Source: Megalopta genalis (Eukaryota; Arthropoda; Insecta; Hymenoptera; Halictidae). Taken from it: a DNA stretch of 64,000 nucleotides. Made by a program: the position numbers and the translations under genes. This document shows positions 12,745 to 23,260 of this stretch, in pieces. The stretch lies in contig NC_135014.1 of the NCBI RefSeq assembly GCF_051020955.1, positions 29,133,742-29,197,741 of the forward strand, written 5' to 3'. Numbering within the stretch: position 1 is the stretch's first letter; each line of letters begins with the position of its first letter. The notes under the pieces were generated by a model. The model worked only from the letters and a program-made list of their open reading frames with translations, did no database searches and was not told where the DNA came from.

Positions 12745-15458
12745 ATTATTATTAAAAATTGATTCAAATTGATTGAGATCATGTTCGCTAAGTTGATCGT
12801 ATCTTCAAGATCATTTAAGCCTCTCGACATAGCCACTTTCGCGTAGATCGAGCTTCCGAAGTTCACGGTCGCTGCTCACGGCCGTTCGGAAGTGCAGCAC
12901 CCTCCTCGTCTCCGCCGAGGGCCGAGTTCGTGCGCACGTTACCGATGCCATAAAAGTGAATTCGTGCTAATTGTCGATCGCTCGGCAGCTGCCGTGTGTC
13001 CACGGCCGATCGTGTAACAGTCTCGTTCGGCCGTTTGCGCGACCACCCCCTTCTTCCTGCGCCGCCAACCACCCCCCTATATCCCCTTTTCGGTGATTAG
13101 GCTTCAATCAAACGTACGCGGTGTTCCGTGTCGGAACGATGCACCTCGATCTGTCTCCCCGCGTTGTTGTTGCGCAACCGTTCATTGTGTTATCCGAGGA
13201 GTCTCGACGCGTCGGGAGTCGTCGTCCTAGATTTTTGCCGTTTGCTTGAGAAATGGCTTCCGGGCCGCCGCCGGTCCGGACCGGAAAGGACGAATCTGTG
13301 CCGGCGGATCGTTTCGGCTAAATATACACATCTAGGCCGAAGCGACGGCCTTTGTGCAGTTTGCATAGAGATGTTCGCCGTTTTCACGGCCGGTTCGTCA
13401 CGCGCTTTCGTCGTCCTGGGCACGCCGAAATGCGGCGGCGGCGGGGCGCCCGTGAGAAAAAAAAGCTGTGCCCGCGCCGATGAATATTCGATGGGGGCGC
13501 GTGCCATTTTTTTTCAAGGGGTCCCGGACCCGCGCCGATTCATCCTCCTCCCTCTAGATTTTCGAGAACCGCGGCCCCCGTCGAACCGGTTCCCCGTTTC
13601 GCGAATCCCTGCCGGGAAAAGCGAACCGCGACCATGTCGCAGAAGCGTCCGCACCGCACGGCTCGGTGGCGAAACGACATTGTTGCACGGACGTTACGCC
13701 AAACATTTACGAGGCGGTCCGCGCGATTCGTCAGGCCGATTCGAACGGGAGCGAACCCTTTACCGTCCTCCGAAAGCGAGCGCGTCGAATCCGGGCCGCC
13801 CAAGCCTTTCGTGCCTTTCGTTATTTATTGGCGCCGTTATGGGCTAATAACACGTTTTGGAACAAACCAGCCGTGACAAGCAACGGTGGGTGGCCGACTC
13901 TGCTCTCGTTCCGAGCTTTCTCATCCTTTCCCTCTTCATGCTCGCCGCGACCTTCCCCGACAGCTTTGTTTCGCTCTTATTTATCGCTGGCTTCTCCACC
14001 GTTTCTATATGTTTGGGCTTATTTATGGCTGTTTTCATTTATTCTATTCATTTCTATTTATTTTTATTTACTTCTGTTTATTTTATTCGTTTTTGTTTAC
14101 TTCTATTTGTTTATTTCTATTTACTTCTATTTATTTTATTTATTTCTATTTACTTCTATTTGTTTTATTTATTTATATTTATTTTCATTTATTTATATTT
14201 ACTTCTATTTGTTTTATTTATTTATATTTATTTTTATTTATTTCTATTTACTTCTATTTATTTCTATTTCTATTCACTTTTATTAATTTTATTTATTTCT
14301 ATTTACTTCTATCTATTTTACTTGTTTCCATTTATTTCTATTTACTTTTATTTACCGTATGCATTTCAACACTTACCTCACCACAAGCCAAATGGTCGGT
14401 TTCTAATTTTGCAATTATAAAAATCGCAAAGTTACCTTCACGAGAAATGATCGGCCAAATTACAATTATTGTAGCAACAGTTACAACAAGCACCGTACAA
14501 AATCTAGATAAAATGAATTTTCTTACTTTCACGCGGCCATGCAGGCCGGTCAATCTTCATTACCTTTTTATTATCTTTTAATTTATATTCATTTGTATTT
14601 CGTAATTATTTACTTATCCACATCCATATCCTCCGATTGTTCCAGGTACATAACCGTGGGCTCGTCGTCGCTGAGGCTGATCCTGCGGAATTTCGCGTCG
14701 GTGATAAAATCGAACGTGGAGGCGCCCTTGCACTCGATTGGCGTGGACGTGTCGCGGGAGGAACGGTGAGTGATTTGCACGACGATCTTTGTACTTTGTG
14801 CACGCAATCACCCCGAAAGCTCGCCCTCGCCCACGCCCGCGATCGCTAATCAGAAGACGTGTTATCATTTTCTGCTCGTTACTGAAAAAAAAAAAAAAAT
14901 AAAAAAACTAGAGGAACCAGTTTCCACGCATCCGAGATCTAACCACCTGCTCTCCTTACCCTGCCATAAGCTCTTAACGCTCGCGATCATCGACCGACAG
15001 CCGCGTCCTCGGCAGTCGTTCGATGATCGGCGAAGGCCTTAGACCTTATCCTCGCATCGTCAAAAGCTCCGAACTCTCTCGCTGATCGAGCCAGAAGATC
15101 CTCCGATCTTCTGCTCATAAATCAGAGCAATTATTCCGCCGCTCGTCCTTGCATCATCGGCTAGTAGACCCCGTCCTCGGTAAGCCGTTCAACGACCGTG
15201 GAAAGCTACTACTAGCCGTTAGGCCAATCCTTGCACCCCGAAGCTGCTAACACGCTCATCATCGCGGTAGCGCGCGATTACATCCTAGCTAAGACCTAGC
15301 TCGTTAACCGGTGACCGTTCGTCAGATACCACAAGTGCCTCTCCTGCTACGAGAAGCTGCAGACGATCAGAGGGGTGTTGCTGAAGAAGCAGTCGACGCC
15401 GGGCAAGCTGGGCGCGACCTTCCGCGAGCTGGCAGTATTAATGAGAAGCCTCGAGTGA
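6017..15458 (+). CDS. KATNB1: Katanin p80 WD40-containing subunit B1
   Basis: Coding segments: 6017-6050, 6326-6456, 6529-6873, 6951-7141, 7218-7368, 7448-7611, 7681-7802, 7997-8050, 8192-8729, 8802-9102, 9202-9381, 9460-9536, 9607-9681, 14646-14765 and 15326-15458. All junctions are GT-AG and phases agree, giving 2616 nt or 871 residues. Human is about 655 residues; insect forms are longer. The first exon supplies MASSTKRSWKLQ, joining exactly onto the first WD blade. Six to seven WD40 blades span about residues 14-300 (GSQTGALKIWDLE, GSSDTAIKLWDIRRKG, GSADRTVHFWDLE, VYGWEPGR). A Ser/Pro/Thr-rich linker covers about 340-670 and includes a polyproline stretch. The con80 domain, which binds the p60 ATPase and microtubules, covers about 680-871 and ends in HKCLSCYEKLQ and TFRELAVLMRSLE. 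Known role: it targets and regulates p60 katanin in microtubule severing at centrosomes, spindles and cilia. The oddities are an optional in-frame intron (8051-8191) and a 4964-bp intron inside con80. Confidence 0.97.
8051..8191 (+). other. Optional intron (exitron) in KATNB1
   Basis: The segment starts GTGAGT, ends TTTCCAG, is 141 nt long (47 codons) and has no stop in the reading frame of the flanking exons. Splicing joins GAC TTA G to AT CCC ACG, giving Asp-Leu-Asp-Pro. Retention adds 47 residues in the linker between the WD40 and con80 domains, for 918 residues in total. Both forms keep the frame. Which form dominates cannot be told here. Confidence 0.6.
12430..12760 (-). repeat. Duplicated (ATT)n-tailed unit, possible non-LTR 3' ends
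   Basis: Two copies of a unit containing CCCCCGCTATAAAAACCAAA (12527-12546 and 12681-12700) are each flanked by long ATT/AAT microsatellites. Read on the minus strand, each is a short GC-bearing segment ending in a run of AAT, the arrangement seen at 3' ends of some 5'-truncated insect LINEs. No reverse-transcriptase coding sequence is present, so the assignment is tentative. Confidence 0.35.
14034..14353. repeat. TTTATTTCTATTTACTTC-type minisatellite
   Basis: About 320 bp of degenerate pyrimidine-rich units built from TTTATTTCTA and TTTACTTCTA, in the large KATNB1 intron 290 bp before exon 14. Open frames of up to 231 residues through it are hydrophobic Phe/Tyr/Leu strings and are not genes. 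Confidence 0.85.
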
Positions 15459-16396
15459 CCACGGCTGAACAGCAACGCGCAGGCCGCCGCCAGGCTCGTC
15501 GTCACCTGACAGAGGACCGCGATCATCAAGGACCCTGGAGGAAGAAGAAGCGTGGAACGGCAGAGCATCGTTCGTCAGCAGGGCCGGTCGTTCGAGCTGG
15601 TCTGCCCGCGGCGTTGGCGCGACGGATCGGCCCGCGAGTCGCCGTTTCTTCCTGCTCCGTTCGTCGGCACCCGTCGGTTCCTCGTGTCCGGTCCGAGGCC
15701 CGTCTGGAGGAAGAGCAACGTTCAACGATGACCTTGTACAGAGACATTGCGCGAGACGAGCAGAGAGACACAGCGGGAGAGAGGAGAAATTTCCATCGAT
15801 CTGTCCGTGATCATTGTTTTCCTTCCGCCGTCCCGGCCTTGGAGCCGCGACGAGAAGCACTGTATATTATTGTCATATAATATATATATATATATATATA
15901 GATAGATATGTATATCTCGCGTTTTACGTTGCGCGGACGATCGACGGAATTTTTCTTGTCCGCGGGGAACGTTGTTCGCGGCGTGCTTTTCGGCGGCCTT
16001 CTTGCCAGCCTCGCGACTTCCGGCGAGGACCCCCCGACGACGATTAAAAATGACGTTTAATTAAGGAGTAGGTAGTTACGCGTTTCATTTTAGGATAACC
16101 GAATGAGAGAGAGAGTGAGAGAGAGAGAGAGAGAGCGAGAGAGAGAAAGGTCGAAGAGATATTGTATTTTTGCAAGAGCCATTTGCGTCCGTTCATTAAC
16201 AAAATGATATAAAAATGGAAATCGGGTAGACGGAGAGGAGGAGCGAAAAGAATATAGTAAATTCTTCTTAATTTGTCTTCAGTTTGTAAACAAAACTGGA
16301 TAATTTGGGAAGAGGGGAAAGAGGAGGGGATATATTGTTACTCGCCGTGCATTTTTATAGTCTCTAGTTTGTGTGAACGATTATAAAAACGAGGCG
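15459..16396. other. KATNB1 3' flank, no further gene
   Basis: The KATNB1 3' UTR must begin at 15459. No canonical AATAAA was seen in the following several hundred bases, so the polyadenylation site is unresolved. The stretch contains a short TA run (15878-15900), a GA-rich run (16105-16150) and otherwise mixed sequence. Confidence 0.5.
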
Positions 16397-16683
16397 CAGT
16401 TTCTCCCTAATTCGCGCTTAGATCGCGCACAAAAATGGACAATTTGGGAAGAAGAGATACGATCGTTTGAGCCTTGCGGGCACGTTTTTATAGTCACAGA
16501 TTTCCGAGAACTATAAGAACGAAACTGCAGGGCTGGAATAAACGCATCTTCTCTGCCGAAATTGTCCATTTTTGCGCGCAATCTGAGCGCGAATTAGGGA
16601 GACATTACCGCGATCGTATCTCCTCTTCCCAAATTATCCATTTTCGTGTACAAATCCGAGGGTCGATCAGGGAGAATTTACCC
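16397..16683. mobile_element. MITE copy with duplicated right arm (composite)
   Basis: A copy of the window's main palindromic MITE. The left arm (ATGGACAATTTGGGAAGA) is at about 16433-16450, the loop contains CTATAAGAACGAAACTGCAG, and the right arm (AAATTGTCCATTTTTG) ends near 16611 in GGGAGACATTACCG. A second right arm follows directly (about 16612-16683). The same composite layout recurs at 49665-49955. Confidence 0.75.
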
Positions 16684-19012
16684 CGATCGTGCGTCTTGAA
16701 ACCCCCGAAATCGAGGACGCCGAAGGCGTTGATCTATCGCCGGAGGCTTTCGAGATATTTTCGAAATTTTCGATCCGATTTTCGAAGTCTATTCCATCGA
16801 ACCAACGCCTCTTCGATCGCGAACGCCGCCGACACGACGTCCGCCGTTCAGAAATTCGCCGTGGCGTCGATGTTCCGATCGGATCGCTCCGAGCTCTCGG
16901 CATTTTTGCTGGACGTCCGGCGGTCGCGGCGTGTCAAGGGGGGTTGTTGTTGGTTCGTTCCCTCGTTTTTCCACGATTTTTCGAGCAACTTTTACAAAGC
17001 AGGAGGAGGAGAGAAACGGCTCGGCCGGTTTCGGAACAGTCTCGGTTCCGTCGATCGGCTGGATCGGCCTGGTTAAATCACGCGAAACGTAATCGACGAA
17101 TGTAATTCTAGCCGCGAACAGATCCGCGACCTTCGTCGATCGCGTGCAAGCTGAGACCCCACGGAATTAGTCTTTTCAAGGGAGCACTCTAGTCCGCCGG
17201 TGAAATTTTGTCGACGATGCAGCAAAAGAATCGTTTCGTTTCGAACTGTCTATGGAAATAAAAAGCTCAGCCTGCACCGCGCGACGCGTCGTTCTCGCGG
17301 GCGAATTCCGAGACCGCGCAGTGCTTTTTGAAAATCGTACTAGTTATCGGTCGCGAGCCGTGTACAATAATAATGAGAATTCGCGATAGGGGGGGAGGGG
17401 AGAGTGAAAGAGTGAAAGAAAGAGAGATAGAGTGAGAGTTCGATTTTGGATTTTTCTCCTGCAAGCTGTACAGACACACACTCTGCGAAAGCCTTTTGAC
17501 ATCGTGTTCCAGTGACAATTTTGTCAGGGATCGGAGAGACAGCGACGCTGGAGGCAATCACGATTAGACCAGGAAAATTATGCGAACCTCACCGCGGATA
17601 TTCGACAAAATTCGACGAGCCCTCCGCGCGCGAGCGAAGCGACTCCGGTCGTTTCGGTTTCGCGCAGAGTGTCTCTCGTCGGAGACCCTCGGAATTTCCG
17701 GCCGAGATTAATCCTCCGGGATGTATTTAATTAAGGGATGTTCGATCGTGGAGCGTTTCGAAGAATCGATCGGCTTTAACGTCGAGAAGGAGGAGGAGGA
17801 GGACTCGTGGGAGCCCGAAGGGCGCGCGCGCACCCGCCTCGTGAAATGTACCTCACCCCCGGCCTATTTTATTAACAAACTGTTTTTATACCATGTGATC
17901 AAGTAAATTACCTTTACACCTGAACAACGAATATTTTTCTCTGCGGCTCCAAGGACATCCTGCTTCGGCCCGCGTCGACCTCCGTTTTAAGGAGATCGCG
18001 GCAGATCCCGCAGAATTCTCGATGGAACAAAGATGGCGAAAGGAATCGAACTGTGGAGCGCTCAAACGCAATTTTAACGCTGTTTTACCTAAACGGAAAA
18101 TTTACAATAATAAAAAAAGAGAGTATGCGAGAGAGAGAGAGAGAGAGAGAGAGATCAAGGAAGAGTGCATGAGCGAGTGCGAGTACGAGAAAGAGACTCG
18201 TCGTCGGTTCCGTCCAACGTATTTTTGTAAGGAGAATGAGTGAGCGTGCTGTTCCCTCGGTCATCCACTTCCGGTTGCGCCATCTCAACACTTTAACTGC
18301 GGACAACGATCATTCAGAATCGTTTCTTCCTCGTTTCGCACGTTCGTCGCGCCCTTCTGTTCAAACTTTTCCCTCGGTGATCATCGTTGCCCATCCCGTT
18401 TCTTGCTCTACGAGAGAGAGCGATCTTGCTGTACGAACAGCCGAGGATCTATCTATTTTTCGACGGATTTTTTTTTATTCGGCCTCGCTGGGATTCCCGT
18501 TGGAAATCACACCCACGTGTTTCGGGACAGGGAACGACGAGTCGACGGGGGCGGGGGTTGCGGCTCGTCAGACACATATCCTCTCGTCCGCCATTTTGTA
18601 CGCAGCATTTACCGGTTTAATCTCGCTGCCGGACGCAGATCCTCGTCGACGACTCGTCGTCTCTGCTGTCCTTTTCGAAATTCGACGATGATCGACGAGC
18701 TCGGGGGTTGGAAACAATCGCGACTTCGGTTTCTCGGTTCATCGAAAACCGGTGTCATATCGGTTCCGGAAACTGTTGTTTTTCAGCGTTTCGTTTCGTT
18801 TCGGTTCTGCGCGATCGCGGAATTTTTTTACCTAAGTATAGCATCGATAATCTTAACGTCTTAAATAAATACGATGTATTTGTTTACCAATATGTACGAT
18901 GTACTATAACCGAAACGGTTATAAATGAGAAATAACAGCTGAATGGTTTATTTTCGGAACGTTTTCCAACCCTGGACGAACCGATCCTCCGGTTCAGGAT
19001 TTTGTTTCGGTA
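16684..19012. other. Intergenic DNA, no supported gene
   Basis: Mostly CpG-containing mixed DNA with a few purine-rich simple tracts (17390-17435 and 18120-18155). Open frames of 130-200 residues occur on several strands at once, as expected for GC-rich non-coding DNA, and none resembles a known family. Confidence 0.5.
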
Positions 19013-19647
19013 TACAGTTGCCCGTAAAAGTGTTCGCACACCTTCTAAAACGCAATTTTTTGAGAACTGAACTGAATTACTTGAATTTCATTTAGATGAC
19101 AGAGAGACTAGTCTATGTGACGATGGCTAGGAAGGTTCTTTTTATTTAATTTTGCTATTACTTGGAGTGAGAAGGAAATATTAAAAACCCTCGGTTTTGA
19201 ACTTTTTTATCTGAGCCTGTAACGAAAATTTTAATGAATGCCTTTCGTAGATCCCGGTAACTTGCACGCGTGACGAAAATTTGATCGAGATCGTTGAAAG
19301 ATTTTGCGAAATGCAGATCTCTTACTTTTTAATGTCATTATTGGTGAAAATCGTGATAAAATAGCGATCTTTGCGATCTTCAATTTCTTGTAACTCGTAA
19401 CAAAGTAAACCGATTTCTATAAATTTTTATCATAGGCTCAGATGAAAAAGTTAAGAAACGAGAATTCCTTATCTTTTTCTTGTCATCCCAAGTAACAGCA
19501 AAATTAAAGAAAGAAAAGCATTCCAGTCATCGCCCAATAAACTAAACCCTCTATCATCTAAAAAAAAAAGAATCCAAATCACTTAGTCCAGTTCCAAAAA
19601 AGTTATCGCGTTTCAAAAGCTGAACGAACACTTTCGCGGGCCCCTAG
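19013..19647. mobile_element. Foldback DNA element with long imperfect terminal inverted repeats
   Basis: The left end (from TACAGTTGCCCGTAAAAGTG) and the reverse complement of the right end (GCCCGCGAAAGTGTTCG) match imperfectly for about 60 bp. An internal pair, ATCTGAGCCT near 19210 and AGGCTCAGAT near 19435, also folds, so much of the 635 bp is a degenerate hairpin. There is no transposase frame. The TA at the left end and the terminal motif suggest a non-autonomous Tc1/mariner-type relic. Confidence 0.65.
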
Positions 19648-21075
19648 TCCCGCGTTCATCGGTCCCCGTATCCCTAGAAGATCGTTCCACGAGGAAACGA
19701 TTCCGGCTTCGAGGAAGCGCGACGTTGTGTTCTTCAGCTAAGGTGTTCCCGAGAATAGAGAAAAGAGAAAATGAAACAAAAAAAAAAGAAAGAAAAGAGA
19801 GAAAAAAACCGAAAGCCGACTCGGAACGCGTCGATGTACATACGCCTTCGTTGTTTAAGCCTTCGCACTCCCGTCGAACGAATACTACGAGCTGCCTAAC
19901 GCTCAATTAATTGTAAAACACGACGTACACGAAAACGCTCGATCGACGATTCATAGCTTTCGCGAAATGCACCAGCGATAATCGAATGTAACTGCAAGGC
20001 CGCACGCGAAGCGACATCGAGCCGCCTTCGTTCGATCGCTTCTGTTCGATTGTCCACCTTCGTTTTCATCGTTCGATCGTGCGCCAGTTCCGCGTGCCGT
20101 TCGTTCCCCGCCCCTCGACGTCCAATCGGAAACGTTGTCGTCAAAATTCCACGGACATTTGCGAAATTATACGCCGTTTCCGTTGATCCAGAAATCTCCG
20201 ATCGTCACGAATTCGAAGTTCGGCTTCCGCGTTTCCTTTTCCGCGTCGATTACGTTCGTTCGTCTCGCGATGGACAAGCGAGGGGCGCGCGCCTGCTTCG
20301 ATAATCAAACAACGGTCCGTAACCCTTTGTTTCCCTTTTTTCTTTTTCTTTCGCCGTTCCGCCAGAATTTTCTCTCGTTTCATAAACTCGCTTACGAAGG
20401 GATAGCAGAGCCTAATTTAACCCCCCCGGTAGAACTCGAAACTATAACGAAAACACACACAGACACACACACATACATACACGGCGATGATAATTGTTGT
20501 ATACCGAGGACACCGAGAGCCGACGCACGATTCCACCCCCGACGATCCGTCGCTCGATCCGTCGATCGTCGTCGGGTTTCGGATCGTGCGACGTCGCTTG
20601 ATCGTTCGATCGTTCGATCGTTCGATCGACTAGAACGTTCTAGTTTTGTACGTTATGTAAATAACAATAACGATATTTTCTATATTAATCGTACCGTGGC
20701 CCCCTGTCCTACTCCCCCCCCCTCATCCGTCGCTGCGAAACAAAAAGGGGGACCGAACGATGCGTTCCCGTTCGCGACGCGTATTCGTATGTTTTGACGA
20801 CGTTTCCTTCGACAAGTGATAGAGCGGCGACAGGACGACGAAAAATCGGTAAAACGTAACGCGAGCGACGGGCAACACGTAAACCGCGCGAACGTTTACG
20901 CGTCGTCGGACTTCTCTTCCTGGTGCCTGTTCACGGTGCCCAGGAGCCTACAAACGAACGCGTCACTTTGTTCAAACGTTTTCACTTGATTCAAGAATAA
21001 AGTACTTACCGAACAAGATTTCTCCTTTATTTCTGGAATGATATTTGGGAGCGTGTGGTCGATGAATGAGAGATC
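19648..21075. other. Intergenic GC-rich DNA, no supported gene
   Basis: CpG-rich sequence with a short CA tract (20452-20475) and a GATCGTTC repeat (about 20598-20628). The 220-residue open frame across 20135-20797 overlaps other frames, is Arg/Ser/Phe-rich without domain features and is not called. Confidence 0.45.
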
Positions 21076-21520
21076 GGCGATGCTTATAATAATAATAATA
21101 ATGTAATATGTATAATATATATTATATAATATCTAACAAATATAATACGATATAATATAATATAATATATCATATGATATAATATAGTATGATAGCTTAT
21201 AATATAATATATAATATGATATTTTATAATATATCATATCATATTATATGATATTATACCATATCATATTATATTATATTATATTATATTATATTATATT
21301 ACATCATATCATATTATATTATATTATAAGATATCATACTATATTATATTATATATTATAAGATATCATATGATATCTTATAATATATTATATATTAGAT
21401 ATAATATATTATATAATATATTATATTATATTATATTATATATATTAGATATAATATATTATATATAAGATATCATATGATATGATATGATATAATATCA
21501 TATAAATAAATAAATATATA
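21076..21520. repeat. AT-only satellite-like region (TATAA/ATATC)
   Basis: About 445 bp made almost only of A and T, built from ATATT, ATATC and TATAA units in both orientations and so highly self-complementary (repeated ATATCATATGATAT palindromes). Confidence 0.85.
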
Positions 21521-22639
21521 TATGTATAAATAATGCGACAATAATAACAATAACTTTATCGATCGACGGGATAGCCCCGTTACAGCAAGATAATAATAAT
21601 AATAATGTAGCAATCGCACAAGAACGCATAAAATATAGTTAAAATTAAAGACTTAAACGTGAAAAAAAACTCAAGAAGAAAAGGAAAAGCAACAACCCGT
21701 AGCTAAAAAAACTTAAATATAAAAAGTATAAAAGAAAAAGTCCCAAGAAAGAAAAATACACGAATCAACGAAAGAAAGCTTGAAGGAAGTACTGGAATTA
21801 CTCTAATTAACTCTGATTAATCGCAATGCTCGATTTGGGACAATGACCGAATTTTGGCTACCGAAGAATCAATAATGCAATCTACGCGATTCTGTCAAAA
21901 AAAAGAGGAACTTTCCTAAGCTGATACATAGAAATGAAGCTTTCCAAGAATTTTTGCCAAGGACCCGAAATAAAGAACAGTTCTTCCCCACGCGGCGAAC
22001 ATCAAGATTCGCGTATCGCGGACCCAGGAGGACGCGCACAGCTTTTTTTCCGGGCTCATCCATCAACGTTCGCTACCTTCTATCGTTCGTTCGATAGCAG
22101 CGCGAGAAAAAAAGACGATGACAGAGCACTCTGCGATCTCTCTCGCAGGAGAGATCGAGATCGAGATACCGTGAAACGAAGCGCAAATATTCGTAATCCG
22201 TGAAACGTCGCGACAGTTCTAAAACGAGGCGCACGCGTGGCGGCTGTTTGCCGCCGGATTATGCATTCATAGGATTATGGGCGGCCGAAGGGTGGCGGGA
22301 CAACCCTTCGTCGATCAGAAATGTTCACGCCGACACACGCTCGTCGACCAGAGGAATGACGGTTTCTTTTTTTTTGTTTTCTACGCGTAGAGCTGCGACT
22401 ATATTTTCATTGAGATAGTTCAATTGGAAAGGAGAGCAGATGCAAGAGGTTTGCAAGAGGAAGAATGTAGGAAAATGTCTGGCTCGATTTCTTTGCTCAG
22501 AGAAATGGGCTCTGGCCAAGTTGCTTTCAACATTAACAGAGCGAACATTGTGCTTGCTCCAGAGGGTAATTTGCATATGTGATTATTCTGGAGCAACGAT
22601 ACTCCAGGGAGAATGAGAAGCCAGCGTAAGACTTCAAGG
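21521..22639. other. Intergenic DNA, no supported gene
   Basis: Contains a GACGGGATAGCCCCGTTAC segment followed by an AAT run (21563-21608) that could be the tail of a dead non-LTR element, then A-rich and mixed DNA. No credible coding sequence. Confidence 0.45.
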
Positions 22640-23260
22640 TTTCATTGTTAGGTGATACTATGAAATGATAATGCTAATAAATATAATAACAATGTATTAA
22701 TATTGTTTGTATATTTATTAGTATTTATTTTATATATATACTAATGAATATATATTATATTATTTTATACTAATAAATATGCTAACAATATATATTAATA
22801 TTATCAGTATATTTATTAGGATTTAGTATATATACATATATATTAATATATTATAATACATTATATTATTTATTAGTATTTATTTTATATATATACTAAT
22901 GAATATATATTATATTATTTTATACTAATAAATATGCTAACAATATATACTAATATTATCAGTATATTTATTAGGATTTAGTATATATACATATATACTA
23001 ATATATTATAATATATTATATTATTTTATACTAATAAATATACTAACAATACATTAATATTATTAGTATATTTATTAGTATTTATTTTATATATATATAT
23101 ACTAGTAAATATACTAACAATATATTAATATTATTAGTATATTTATGAGTATTTATTATATATGTATATACTAATAAATATATAATAAACATATTTATAC
23201 AAACAAAAATATTGTTAGTACATTTATTAGCATTTATTAGTTACTTACTATTTACTTTTA
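22640..23260. repeat. AT-rich tandem repeat, longest period about 155 bp
   Basis: The segment beginning ACTAATGAATATATATTA at about 22740 recurs at about 22895 with nearly identical sequence, then shorter related units built from ATTTATTAGTATTTA and ATACTAATAAATAT continue to about 23250. It is non-coding and strongly self-complementary. Confidence 0.8.

Larger units (their letters stand above)
9682..14645 (+). other. Large KATNB1 intron within the con80 domain
   Basis: The 4964-bp intron splits the codon Met (AT|G) between KYEM and YITVGSSS. It holds mixed DNA to about 11580, CT/TTC-rich and TA-rich simple sequence (11590-12300), (ATT)n tracts with a duplicated unit (12430-12760), a GC-rich segment with spurious open frames (12840-13850) and a TTTATTTCTATTTACTTC-type array (14034-14353). 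No nested gene could be supported. Confidence 0.75.

Noticed and set aside
13128..13847. 239-residue open frame in the large KATNB1 intron
   Set aside because: Arg/Pro/Ser-rich product of CpG-dense DNA; comparable frames exist on both strands of the same stretch; no domain.
13857..14581. Open frames of 187-231 residues rich in Phe and Tyr
   Set aside because: Products of the TTTATTTCTATTTACTTC repeat, not membrane proteins.
20135..20797. 220-residue open frame
   Set aside because: No domain, overlapping alternatives on both strands, includes simple CA and GATCGTTC repeats.
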